A DNA stretch of 44,649 bases from DATARH01 sp036489765 (GTDB taxonomy: Bacteria > Pseudomonadota > Alphaproteobacteria > ATCC43930 > CGMCC-115725): contig DASXFE010000071.1 in NCBI GenBank assembly GCA_036489765.1, positions 1 to 44,649 on the forward strand, given 5' to 3'. The number at the start of each line of letters is the position of its first letter. Position 1 is the stretch's first letter. Shown piece by piece: positions 32,193 through 39,509 of this stretch. The notes under the pieces were generated by a model, which saw nothing but the letters and a program-made list of their open reading frames with translations, was not told the origin of the DNA and made no database searches. Made by a program: the position numbers and the translations under genes.

Positions 32193-33626
32193 ATGTCTGT
32201 CGCCCAGAAAACCTTGCATCCGGTGATCCTGTCGGGGGGCTCGGGAACGCGACTGTGGCCGATGTCGCGAAGCCAGCACCCGAAGCAGCTGTTGGCGCTG
32301 CTCGGCGAGCACAGCCTGTTGCGGCAGACGGCGCAGCGCGTCGCCGGGCGCCCGGGCTTTGCCGCGCCGCTGGTCGTCGCCAACGACGAGCACCGCTTCC
32401 TGATCGCCGAGCAGCTCCGCGAGGCGGGGATCGTGCCGGCCGGGCTGTTCCTCGAGCCGGTAGGACGCAACACCGCGCCCGCCGTCGCGGTGGCGGCGCT
32501 GTGGCTCGAAGAGCACGCGCCCGGCGCGCTGATGCTGGTGATGCCGTCCGACCATGTGATTCTCGACGTCGACGCGTTTCACGCCGCGATCGCCCGGGCC
32601 GCTGCGGCCGCCGTCGAGGGCAGGCTCGTTACCTTCGGCATCACCCCGGCCCGCGCCGAGACGGGGTACGGCTACATCAATGCCGGCGCCCCCGTGCCGG
32701 GTTGCGACGGGGTCTTCGCGGTCGCCCGGTTTATTGAGAAGCCGGCCGCTGCCGATGCGGCGCGGTATGTCGCGGCCGGGACCCATTTCTGGAACAGCGG
32801 CATTTTCCTGTTCTCGGCGTCGGTCTATCTGGCCGAGCTCGGGCGCCTGCGGCCGGACATGCTCACGGCCTGCCGCGACGCGGTCGGCGAGGCAAAGCGC
32901 GACGCCGATTTCATCCGCCTCGACCCGACCGCGTTCGCCGCCTGCCCGTCCGATTCGATCGACTATGCGGTGATGGAGCATACCGGGCAGAGCGCGGTGG
33001 TGCCGGTCGACATGGGCTGGAACGACCTCGGCTCGTGGGACGCGCTGTGGGAGGCGGGCGAGCGCGACGCCGCCGGCAACGCGCTCGTCGGCAACGTTCT
33101 CGCCGAGGATGCGCGAAATTGCTACCTCCGCTCCGAGGCGGGCCTCGTCGCCGCGATCGGGATCGACGATCTGGTCGTCGTCGCAACCGCCGATGCCATC
33201 ATGGTGGCGCCGCGCAGCCGGGCGCAGGACGTGCGCCGTCTCGTCAAGCGGCTTGGCGAGGAACGTCGCGCCGAGGCCGACGCCCCGCCGACCGTGCACC
33301 GGCCTTGGGGCAGCTATACCTCGCTGCACAACGGCCATCGCGTCCAGGTCAAGCACATCGTCGTCAAACCCGGCGGGCGCCTCTCGTTGCAGATGCACCA
33401 CCATCGCGCCGAGCATTGGGTGATCGTGCGCGGCACCGGCCGGATCACCCGCGGCGACGAGCAGATCATGCTGACCGAGAACCAGTCGACCTATATCCCG
33501 CTCGGCACCCCGCATCGGCTCGAAAACCCGGGCAAGATCCCGCTCCACCTGATCGAGGTGCAGTCGGGCGAGTATCTCGGCGAAGACGACATCGTCCGCT
33601 TCGACGACCATTACGGCCGGTCGTAG
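32193..33626 (+). CDS. manC: Mannose-1-phosphate guanylyltransferase/mannose-6-phosphate isomerase
   Basis: ManC (also CpsB, AlgA) makes GDP-mannose, and often isomerises fructose-6-phosphate first. ATG 32193 (MSVAQKTLHPVILSGG) gives 477 residues, the family length; an upstream frame from 32127 lacks family sequence. The nucleotidyltransferase domain has GGSGTRLWP (15-23), HPKQLL, and the sugar-binding EKP segment. The C-terminal cupin-type isomerase domain has RPWGSYTSLHNGHRVQVKHI, the metal-binding QMHHHRAEHW and a Glu near ENQSTYIPLGTPHRLENPG. It converges on the TPR-glycosyltransferase and TPR-sulfotransferase genes, so GDP-mannose may feed a surface glycan decorated there. Confidence 0.95.
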   Translation: MSVAQKTLHPVILSGGSGTRLWPMSRSQHPKQLLALLGEHSLLRQTAQRVAGRPGFAAPLVVANDEHRFLIAEQLREAGIVPAGLFLEPVGRNTAPAVAVAALWLEEHAPGALMLVMPSDHVILDVDAFHAAIARAAAAAVEGRLVTFGITPARAETGYGYINAGAPVPGCDGVFAVARFIEKPAAADAARYVAAGTHFWNSGIFLFSASVYLAELGRLRPDMLTACRDAVGEAKRDADFIRLDPTAFAACPSDSIDYAVMEHTGQSAVVPVDMGWNDLGSWDALWEAGERDAAGNALVGNVLAEDARNCYLRSEAGLVAAIGIDDLVVVATADAIMVAPRSRAQDVRRLVKRLGEERRAEADAPPTVHRPWGSYTSLHNGHRVQVKHIVVKPGGRLSLQMHHHRAEHWVIVRGTGRITRGDEQIMLTENQSTYIPLGTPHRLENPGKIPLHLIEVQSGEYLGEDDIVRFDDHYGRS

Positions 33627-33650
33627 GAAACCGACCGGCCGGTCCTGGTC

Positions 33651-35111
33651 CTATGCCGGGAAACCGGAGATCGCCCCGTCGCCGGCGGGAGCCTCCCGGA
33701 GCGACTCGGCGATGCTTTCGATGACCGTCGACCAGTCGCGGCGGACGTCCTGGCGGACGAGGCGCACGCTCCGGTACCAGGGCGTCGTGTCGCTGCCGAG
33801 GCCCCAGCGCCAGTCCGGCGCGTACGGCAACATGATCGAAACCGGCCGCGCCATCGCCCCGGCGAGATGCCCGACCGAGGTGTCGACGGTGACGACGCGT
33901 TCGAGACACTCGATGATCGCCATCGTGTCGCCGTAGTCGCGGATCTCGGGGCCGAGATTGACCAGCGGCGCGCGTCCCCAATAGCGCCCGATCTGCGCCT
34001 GCGACGCGCCCTTTTGCAGGGAAAAGAAAGTCACCCCAGGCAAGGTCGAGAGCGGCGCGAGCTGCCGGAGGTCGATCGAACGGCGCCGGTCGTTGCGATG
34101 GGTCGGACGGCCGGCCCAGACGATGCCGATCCGGCGGTATCCCGCGGGCGACATCGCATCGAGCCGCTTCGACCACGCCGCGAGCCGGGCCGCGTCTGGC
34201 TGCAGATAGGGGCTTCCGTCCGGGCTCGCCGCCCCATTCGTGCCGGCCAGCCGCGGCAAGCCCGAAAGCGCGCAATAGGCGGCGTATTCGGGGCAGGAAT
34301 CCCAATGGTCGAACAGTCGCGTGCCGTTGGTGAACTGGCCGACGATGGGGCGCAGTTCGCGGCTGCAGGCGATCGCGATATCCGATGCGCGCGCCGCCGC
34401 CCACGGGATGTAGCGGGAAAACTGGATCACGTCGCCGTAGCCCTGGTCGGCGATCAGCAACAGCCTTGCGCCCTCCGGCAGAGGCCTCCCGTCCCATTGC
34501 GGCTTGTCGGTCGGCGGCATCAGCGGCGGCACGCCGGCGAGGCGAAAGCGCCATTCGTATTCCTCCCAGCCGCGCGGGAAATCGCCGCGCAGCAGCGAGG
34601 CTTCGGCGATCCCGAAATGGGCGCCGGGGAAATTGTCCTGGATCGTCAGCGCGGCCTCGGCACTGGCGACCGCCTCGTCGAGCTCCAACCGGTCGTAATG
34701 CAGCACCGACAGGTTGTGCCGGCACAGCGGGTCGTTGGGATTGAGCGCCACCGCGCGCTGGCCGACGACGAGCGCGTCGTCGTAGCGGTCGAGCGTCCGG
34801 TACGCCTCGCAGAGGTTGCGGTGGAACAGCGCCGAGCCCGGATCGAGCTCTATCGAGCGCTCCATCAGCGCCGCCGCCCGCAGCGCGTCGCCGCGGCGGT
34901 ACGCGACGATGCCGAGCTGGTGGATCGCGGCCGGATCGTCCGGTGCCTCCTCAAGCAGGCGATTGAGCACCGCTGCAGCTTCTTCGAGCCGCCCTTCCCG
35001 CTCATGCTCGCCGGCGAGCCCCAGGAGGGCGGCGCGGCGTTGCTCGGGCGACGGTGCCGCTTCGGGCGCGGTCGCCGGCTCGGGGCCCGTGCGAACGTCG
35101 TCGTCAGGCAT
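33651..35111 (-). CDS. TPR-repeat protein with GT9-like glycosyltransferase domain
   Basis: ATG 35109-35111 (MPDDDVRTG) overlaps the end of the upstream sulfotransferase gene by eight bases, so the two are translationally coupled. The 486-residue protein has N-terminal tetratricopeptide repeats (about residues 25-190; EEAAAVLNRLLEEAPDDPAA, GDALRAAALMERSIELDPGS, YDDALVVGQRAVALNPNDP). A C-terminal GT-B-like domain (~205-480) follows: LLLIADQGYGDVIQFSRYIPW, IGIVWAGRPTHRNDRRRS, and the donor-side VVTVDTSVGHLAGAM. The architecture resembles O-GlcNAc transferase-like and heptosyltransferase-like proteins used in glycosylation of exopolysaccharide or flagellin. No signal peptide or membrane helix is visible, so it is cytoplasmic. 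Acceptor unknown. Confidence 0.82.
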   Translation of the reverse strand: MPDDDVRTGPEPATAPEAAPSPEQRRAALLGLAGEHEREGRLEEAAAVLNRLLEEAPDDPAAIHQLGIVAYRRGDALRAAALMERSIELDPGSALFHRNLCEAYRTLDRYDDALVVGQRAVALNPNDPLCRHNLSVLHYDRLELDEAVASAEAALTIQDNFPGAHFGIAEASLLRGDFPRGWEEYEWRFRLAGVPPLMPPTDKPQWDGRPLPEGARLLLIADQGYGDVIQFSRYIPWAAARASDIAIACSRELRPIVGQFTNGTRLFDHWDSCPEYAAYCALSGLPRLAGTNGAASPDGSPYLQPDAARLAAWSKRLDAMSPAGYRRIGIVWAGRPTHRNDRRRSIDLRQLAPLSTLPGVTFFSLQKGASQAQIGRYWGRAPLVNLGPEIRDYGDTMAIIECLERVVTVDTSVGHLAGAMARPVSIMLPYAPDWRWGLGSDTTPWYRSVRLVRQDVRRDWSTVIESIAESLREAPAGDGAISGFPA

Positions 35112-36927
35112 CTTCGAGACCATATTCGAGCCGCCGGATCACCGGCTCGAGGATCGGGATCACCGGCTCGAGATGGCGCCGGTAGTGGCGGTGGCGATAG
35201 CGCGAGGTGTCATAGAGACGCTCGGTGACCTGGGCATAGCTGGCGGTCCGGGCGTAGCGGCGATTTTCGTGAAAGCTGAGGCAGCGCGCGTCGAACGGCT
35301 CACCGATAAAATCGAGCATCCGCCGCACCGTCGCCTCCTGGTCGTCGACGACGTCCTCGTAATGGATCGGGAGATAGCGCAGCGTCATCTGCGCGCGGTA
35401 GTGCTCGACCAGGTCCATCGACAGCGCGTAGTGCCGCGCCACGGTTTCGAGGTCGAAGGCGCAGTAGAAGCCGTGCGTGAGGTTGTTCGAGAACACCGAG
35501 CAGACGACATCGAGCGGGTGGCGTACGACATGAATCAGCGGCGCGCTCGGAAACATCAGCGCGATCAGGCCGAGATGCATCTCGTTGAGCGGCATCTTGT
35601 CGGTGAACCAGGCGGCACCGGGCTCGACAAACCCCATGCGCCGCACGCGTTCGAGATAGGCGTCGCGCAATTCGTCGAGCCCGTGGCGCCGGTCGCCCAT
35701 CCACAATTCCGACAGCGCCTCGGGATAGCTGAGGGGGCTGTCGAGGCTGCGCTGCATCGTGTCTGAGATCTCGTTGACGAACGGCAGCTCGTCGCCTGCG
35801 GTGATCCGCGGGTGCGCCGACAAGGTCTGCTCGACGAGCGTCGTGCCGGAGCGCGGAAAGCCGAGGATGAAGATCGGCTGCGGCACATCCGTCCGCACCC
35901 CGGCGCGGGGCAGGATGCCGAGCCGCGTCTCGGTGAAGAACCCTTTGAGCCGGTCGGAGAGCTGCGCGGCCTGCTCGCCCCGGTAGACGAGGCCGCTGAC
36001 CTCGCGGCACAGCCGCTTCGCCTCGGTGAAGGCCTCCCACGCCTCGTCGTAGCGCCCGAGGCGATCGAGCAGCCGGCCCTTTTCCAAGAGCTCGTTGGCG
36101 CCGAGCCCCCGTCCGTCCTGTGGGACGGCGCGGTTGAGCGTATCGAGCGCCTCCGCATACTGCGCCTTGCGGCCGTGCACGACGGCGCGGGTCAACAGGA
36201 TGCTGGGATCGGCCGGAGCCAGCTTTTCCGCCCGGTCGAGCAGCTCTGCCGCGCGGTCGAAATTGCGGTCGGCCTCCTCGGTCCGCGCCCAGCCCAGCAG
36301 CGTCTGCAGGATCTCAGGGTTGGCGGCGACCGATTCCTCGTAGAGCGCGCGCGCCTCGGTCATCTTGCCTTGGTTCTTCAGGTTCCAGGCCAGGTTCGCC
36401 AGCAGGATCGGATCGCGCCCGCCGGACAGCTCCATCGCCCGCCGATAGTGGAATTCGCCGGTCTGGGGCCGATTGACCTCGGTCATGACCATGCCCATCA
36501 GATTGTGCGACTGCGGGTTCTCGGGCGCGATCCGCACGGCGTTGCGGGCGTGGATCTCGGCTTCGAGCACGGCGCCCTTGTTGATCAGCATCAGCACCAG
36601 ATCGTTGTTCGCCCAGAACACGTTCGGGTGGATCCGTACAAAGCGCCGCAACACCGCCTCGGCCGCCGCCATGCGCCCGTCGGCCCGGCAGATGCGGTAG
36701 AGGAGGCCGAGCGCGTCGGGCTGAACCGGCGCCAGCTCCAGCACCTCGTGGCAGAGCTGCTCGGCATCGGCGATGGCCCCTGTACCGTGGAGTTCGAGCG
36801 CGCGGGCGATCGTCGCCTTGAGCGGTCCGTCCGACCCGAACATCGGCAGCGCGTTGAAGTCGAGCGCGCAGCACCGTGCAGGCCTAAGCCCGCTGCCGCA
36901 GCTGCATCGCGGTCGCTCTCCCTGCAT
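35104..36927 (-). CDS. TPR-repeat sulfotransferase with N-terminal SEC-C-like cysteine motif
   Basis: The 607-residue protein starts with a small metal-binding element, CSCGSG...RCC (Cys8, Cys10, Cys19, Cys20), resembling the SEC-C motif CxCGSGxxxxxCC. TPR repeats cover about residues 30-320. The C-terminal sulfotransferase domain has the PAPS 5'-loop PRSGTTLVEQ (358-367) and the 3'-phosphate motif RHPLDVVCSVFS (469-480), with the Ser that contacts PAPS. It would transfer sulphate from PAPS to a sugar or protein, with the TPRs holding the acceptor; related TPR-sulfotransferases are common in alphaproteobacteria. It is the first gene of a coupled pair with the TPR-glycosyltransferase, near manC. 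The start is the first in-frame ATG before the cysteine motif; the upstream spacing is unremarkable. Confidence 0.85.
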   Translation of the reverse strand: MQGERPRCSCGSGLRPARCCALDFNALPMFGSDGPLKATIARALELHGTGAIADAEQLCHEVLELAPVQPDALGLLYRICRADGRMAAAEAVLRRFVRIHPNVFWANNDLVLMLINKGAVLEAEIHARNAVRIAPENPQSHNLMGMVMTEVNRPQTGEFHYRRAMELSGGRDPILLANLAWNLKNQGKMTEARALYEESVAANPEILQTLLGWARTEEADRNFDRAAELLDRAEKLAPADPSILLTRAVVHGRKAQYAEALDTLNRAVPQDGRGLGANELLEKGRLLDRLGRYDEAWEAFTEAKRLCREVSGLVYRGEQAAQLSDRLKGFFTETRLGILPRAGVRTDVPQPIFILGFPRSGTTLVEQTLSAHPRITAGDELPFVNEISDTMQRSLDSPLSYPEALSELWMGDRRHGLDELRDAYLERVRRMGFVEPGAAWFTDKMPLNEMHLGLIALMFPSAPLIHVVRHPLDVVCSVFSNNLTHGFYCAFDLETVARHYALSMDLVEHYRAQMTLRYLPIHYEDVVDDQEATVRRMLDFIGEPFDARCLSFHENRRYARTASYAQVTERLYDTSRYRHRHYRRHLEPVIPILEPVIRRLEYGLEDA

Positions 36928-36963
36928 CGCCTCCTCGACTACCCTTTGCCTGCCGCGCCCTAC

Positions 36964-37502
36964 TTAGCGCGGCTTTCGCGCCGTGAACATATACGAGAAG
37001 CCGATCGGGCCGATCCTCGGGTAGGGCAGAACCTCACCACGACCAGCCCCGCCTCCGCCAGGGTCCGCCATCGCTCGCGCGTTGGTCAGGCCGAGCGATG
37101 CGAAGCGCCGCCGGGTGAGGTCGAGATGGCTTTCGGTGATATCGACGCCGATATATCCCCCATAGGCGCGGGCGAAATGCTCGCCGACCCGGCCGACGTC
37201 GCAGCCGAGATCCAACACCTTCGCCTACCGCGTATTGGGCAGCGCGTTGCGCACGCACTCCGCCTCGAGGGCTGCCATCTCCTCGGCGCCGGAGGCGTAG
37301 AAGGCCTAGATCGTCGCATCGTCGATGCCCTCGGCGCGAAAGTGTTCGTCGGTCAAGACCGACCAGTAGGGGTCGGCCGCGCCGAATTTCGACCAGGCGG
37401 CCTCGATGCGGCGTAGCAGCAGACTCGTCGCGCCACGCGGTCATCGCCGCGATTGTCGGCAAAAAAGTCGATAGGTTCCGTGCTATTTTGAATGGGAGCC
37501 AT
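36964..37502 (-). pseudogene. SAM-dependent methyltransferase pseudogene
   Basis: On the minus strand the pieces of a class I SAM methyltransferase can be read in order. A start region MAPIQNSTEPIDFFA begins at 37502. A frame-shifted piece follows: RRIEAAWSKFGAADPYWSVL, then TDEHFRAEGIDDATI, ending at TAG. Next comes AFYASGAEEMAALEAECVRN and a second TAG. The SAM-binding KVLDLGCDVGRVGEHFA is followed by a tail VLPYPRIGPIGFSYMFTARKPR. Two in-frame TAG codons, at least one frameshift near 37410 and a missing middle region make it a dead gene. It lies directly after the DUF3644 stop (4 bases) and before the sulfotransferase gene, at the presumed left edge of the tRNA-Phe element. Confidence 0.75.
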
Positions 37503-37506
37503 GAGA

Positions 37507-38010
37507 TCACCGCGCTTTTCCAAATACCTCCCTCACCAACTTTAGAATGCTCACAATAACCTTCTTGCCATCCTGATTCTCGAAGTAACGATAATCGATA
37601 CCTCCCTTCTTGAACCATGCGTGGAGCAGGTATGTCCATGCGATGGTCGCGGTCACGATAAAGAGTTCGCCACGAAAGGTTAGGCCAGCACCGTTGAAGA
37701 CGTGTACGGCGGCCATCATAGCCTCCCGCGCCTTCAATAGCAGTTCATCGCCCCGGAGGCTCAGCCCCGTCTGCGGGTCAACATCCGGCCAAGTCGATAG
37801 AAATGCTTCTAACTCCGCTGATGATGCGGGCTTTAGCGCCGCGTACCGCGTTCCCTTGCGGATTGCGCTGATACGCGCGTGATTGATTGACCGGGTGGGT
37901 CTGGTGAAGTGAGCCAGGATGTCCTGATCGTTCCACTTCTTCTCGGAGATCATCGTCTTGATCAGGGTGATCTCCCAGTTCTCTAGAGATTTACGCGGTT
38001 TAACCGGCAC
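37507..38010 (-). CDS. DUF3644-like protein, probably C-terminally truncated
   Basis: The 167-residue protein has an N-terminal helical part (ENWEITLIKTMISEKKWNDQDI, then FTRPTRSINHARISAIRKG), probably a DNA-binding-like HTH. The strongly conserved core LLLKAREAMMAAVHVFNGAG and TFRGELFIVTATIAWTYLLHAW follows. These match the DUF3644 family as I remember it, which usually has about 300 residues and continues into a region with an RHEIEHR-like motif. Here the sequence diverges after YRYFENQDGKK and stops, so the C-terminal part, possibly the catalytic HEPN half, is absent. The stop is 4 bases from a methyltransferase pseudogene. The gene belongs to the tRNA-Phe element; the function is unknown and may be lost. 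Confidence 0.7.
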   Translation of the reverse strand: MPVKPRKSLENWEITLIKTMISEKKWNDQDILAHFTRPTRSINHARISAIRKGTRYAALKPASSAELEAFLSTWPDVDPQTGLSLRGDELLLKAREAMMAAVHVFNGAGLTFRGELFIVTATIAWTYLLHAWFKKGGIDYRYFENQDGKKVIVSILKLVREVFGKAR

Positions 38011-38103
38011 GCTTTTACTCCCCGTCCGGGACGCGCGATACTAACGACAGAGCGAGTATAATTTCTAGCACTCACCGTCTAGAGAATCGCATGGGAGCGA
38101 CCG

Positions 38104-38406
38104 TTGCCTGCAAAGCCCTTTCGAATCGAAACCCGCGATTTTTCACGCAAACAAGATGCGGTAACCTATTTTCGCTCGATGCTTCAACGGTACAGACCTT
38201 CTGGTAAGGTCTCCGAGGAAGATGCTCGTGATCTTATTGCGCTGTTAAAGCATCATACGGAATATAACGAAAAGATCGGAGTAGGAATCGATCATTTCGA
38301 GGTGATGTGGAATCAGTATGGAACGCACTGCTTCGCCGTTGTACGCCACGACGGGACGCGAGATGACTTTTCTTATATTCATTGCATCACCCCGAAGCGT
38401 GATTAA
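38104..38406 (+). CDS. DUF3223-like protein
   Basis: A TTG start at 38104 is preferred: GGGAG lies seven bases upstream and no in-frame ATG exists at the right place. The 100-residue product ends KIGVGIDHFEVMWNQYGTHCF and AVVRHDGTRDDFSYIHCI, the typical DUF3223 core, after an N-terminal helix pair (RKQDAVTYFRSMLQRY). The domain is also found in plant DCL proteins and in phage-like elements; a nucleic-acid-linked role is often guessed but not established. A TATAAT at 38057-38062 is a likely -10 element; the -35 is weak. Its last four bases overlap convergently the XRE regulator gene. It is part of the element next to tRNA-Phe. Confidence 0.75.
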   Translation: MPAKPFRIETRDFSRKQDAVTYFRSMLQRYRPSGKVSEEDARDLIALLKHHTEYNEKIGVGIDHFEVMWNQYGTHCFAVVRHDGTRDDFSYIHCITPKRD

Positions 38407-38645
38407 GACTTTAACCGGACACCGACTCCACCATCACGGTTCTCACCAGGATCGAGAAACACCACACCGGCCGCTTCGAGCACCCGCTGGATCGCCAGCA
38501 GATTCGTCGTCTTCATTCGAGGAACATCATCAGTGCTCTCCGCACGCTGCACGGTCGGATAGCTGATGCCAGCCTTCTCGGCGAGCGTCATCGCCGACCA
38601 ACTAACCAAGGCCCGTGCAGCCCTTATATGCGCTCCTGTCAACAC
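38403..38645 (-). CDS. XRE-family helix-turn-helix regulator
   Basis: GTG 38643-38645 is favoured because AGGA lies eight bases before it; an ATG frame extends to 38675. The 80-residue product starts VLTGAHIRAARALVSWSAMT. It contains the HTH in LAEKAGISYPTVQRAEST, followed by LLAIQRVLEAAGVVFLDPGE, a pattern shared by many small XRE regulators of mobile elements. Such proteins usually repress their own and a divergent promoter. A nine-base direct repeat CTACACGAT at 38656-38664 and 38700-38708 lies just upstream and is a candidate operator. The divergent mucR gene is its likely target. Confidence 0.82.
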   Translation of the reverse strand: MLTGAHIRAARALVSWSAMTLAEKAGISYPTVQRAESTDDVPRMKTTNLLAIQRVLEAAGVVFLDPGENRDGGVGVRLKS

Positions 38646-38655
38646 GTTTGAAATC

Positions 38656-38708
38656 CTACACGATTGACCAATCACGCAACATAGAAGTCGAAACCGAGTC
38701 TACACGAT
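38656..38708. promoter_or_regulatory. Candidate operator: direct repeat CTACACGAT
   Basis: CTACACGAT occurs at 38656-38664 and 38700-38708, 44 bases apart start-to-start, close to four helical turns. The pair lies between the XRE start and the mucR promoter in the otherwise AT-rich divergent region. A regulator binding as two dimers on one DNA face would fit; autoregulation by the adjacent XRE protein is the simplest reading. Not tested, could be chance. Confidence 0.35.
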
Positions 38709-38729
38709 AGAAAATTTATCACTAATAGA

Positions 38730-38758
38730 TTGAAACGACTTCGGGGGTGAGCTATAAC
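38730..38758 (+). promoter_or_regulatory. Sigma70-like promoter upstream of mucR
   Basis: TTGAAA (38730-38735) and TATAAC (38753-38758) are separated by exactly 17 bases, an unusually good match to the housekeeping consensus in a GC-rich genome. Transcription would start near 38765. The transcript would meet an intrinsic terminator (38808-38840) before the mucR start at 38860. Confidence 0.6.
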
Positions 38759-38807
38759 CGGGTCATCACATACGGTTGATTCGCACCCAGCCGAACGCAA
38801 CACCCCA

Positions 38808-38840
38808 TCCAGGCCCCACCCGGCCTGGACTTTTTCATTT
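38808..38840 (+). terminator. Intrinsic terminator in the mucR leader
   Basis: TCCAGGCC (38808-38815), loop CCACCC and GGCCTGGA (38822-38829) form a perfect 8-bp stem, followed by CTTTTTCATTT. The U-run starts at once after the stem, as in a textbook Rho-independent terminator. It lies 20 bases before the mucR start and about 45 bases after the likely transcription start. It could be an attenuator or the end of a small RNA of about 70 nt. A complementary arm that could break the stem is not obvious. Confidence 0.7.
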
Positions 38841-38859
38841 CTGGACCCGGAGAACGCCG

Positions 38860-39288
38860 ATGCCCCTCGAACAGCCGACACCTACCCTCACCGAACATGT
38901 CGCCGAGATCACCGCAGCATTCCTCTCCAACAACGCCGTCGCGGCCGATCAGATACCGGCAATCATCGCTTCGATTCACGCTGCCCTCGGCGGGCTCGTG
39001 AAGCCGATCGAGACGGCCCTTCCCGCCGTGCTAAAGCCGGCAGTGCCGATACGCCGGTCTGTCCAACCACACGTGATCACCTGCTTGGACTGCGGATATC
39101 AGGTCCAGATGCTCAAACGGCATCTGACGACTGCGCATGGCCTCTCTGTCGACCAATATCGCGCTCGATGGGCGCTACCGTCCGATTATCCAATGGTTGC
39201 CCCGAATTATACCGAGACCCGGTCGCGGCTGGCCAAAGAGATCGGGCTCGGTACGATCGCCAGAAAAGGGCGGAGAGCGCAGCAATGA
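38860..39288 (+). CDS. MucR/Ros-family transcriptional regulator
   Basis: ATG 38860 (MPLEQPTPTL) is preceded by CGGAGAAC. The 142-residue product has an N-terminal part with TEHVAEITAAFLSNNAVAADQIPAIIASIH. The single Ros-type zinc finger is Cys75-x2-Cys78-x9-His88-x4-His93, and the C-terminal DQYRARWALPSDYPMVAPNY motif binds AT-rich DNA. MucR proteins repress exopolysaccharide, motility and virulence genes in alphaproteobacteria; extra copies on mobile elements may silence foreign DNA like H-NS. The AT-rich promoter region it faces would suit such a role. The stop overlaps the next gene's start by four bases (ATGA), so they form a two-gene operon. A promoter and a terminator lie in the leader. 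Confidence 0.93.
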   Translation: MPLEQPTPTLTEHVAEITAAFLSNNAVAADQIPAIIASIHAALGGLVKPIETALPAVLKPAVPIRRSVQPHVITCLDCGYQVQMLKRHLTTAHGLSVDQYRARWALPSDYPMVAPNYTETRSRLAKEIGLGTIARKGRRAQQ

Positions 39289-39506
39289 TATATCCGACCC
39301 TGCCACCCGCGCCGCGCGATTGGATCGTGTCCGGCTATGTATTGGTGCTGCGCGTCATATTGGCCGCGATCGTACTCTTCATAGTCGGGGTTGGGCTTTA
39401 CATCCGGTTCGACCCTTCGGAGAACCTGGATCGACCGCTACCGCCCGCATGGTGCAACGGCCACCCCTGCCCTCCTTCGACCGAACCAGGGCGACCGGTG
39501 CGATAG
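39285..39506 (+). CDS. Small single-pass membrane protein
   Basis: Starting at ATG 39285, which overlaps the mucR stop by four bases, the frame encodes 73 residues. One strong transmembrane helix (VLVLRVILAAIVLFIVGVGL, residues ~19-38) is present, with a short charged N-terminus (MIYPTLPPAPRDWIV) and a proline/cysteine-rich C-terminal tail ending RPVR. No family is recognisable. Coupling to MucR and position before a perfect hairpin and the integrase make it part of the element's regulatory unit. The role could be a regulator anchor or a toxin-like peptide; the sequence cannot tell, and a real gene is likely only because of the ATGA coupling. Confidence 0.55.
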   Translation: MIYPTLPPAPRDWIVSGYVLVLRVILAAIVLFIVGVGLYIRFDPSENLDRPLPPAWCNGHPCPPSTEPGRPVR

Positions 39507-39509
39507 CCG

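Noticed and set aside
33632..33643. GACCGGCCGGTC as a terminator between manC and the TPR-glycosyltransferase.
   Set aside because: It is a perfect 12-base palindrome, but without loop and T-run; it is more likely a chance restriction-type site.
37200..37320. The two TAG codons in the methyltransferase as recoding to pyrrolysine.
   Set aside because: The gene is a class I SAM methyltransferase, not a methylamine methyltransferase; it also has a frameshift and a missing middle, and no pylT/pylS genes are seen.
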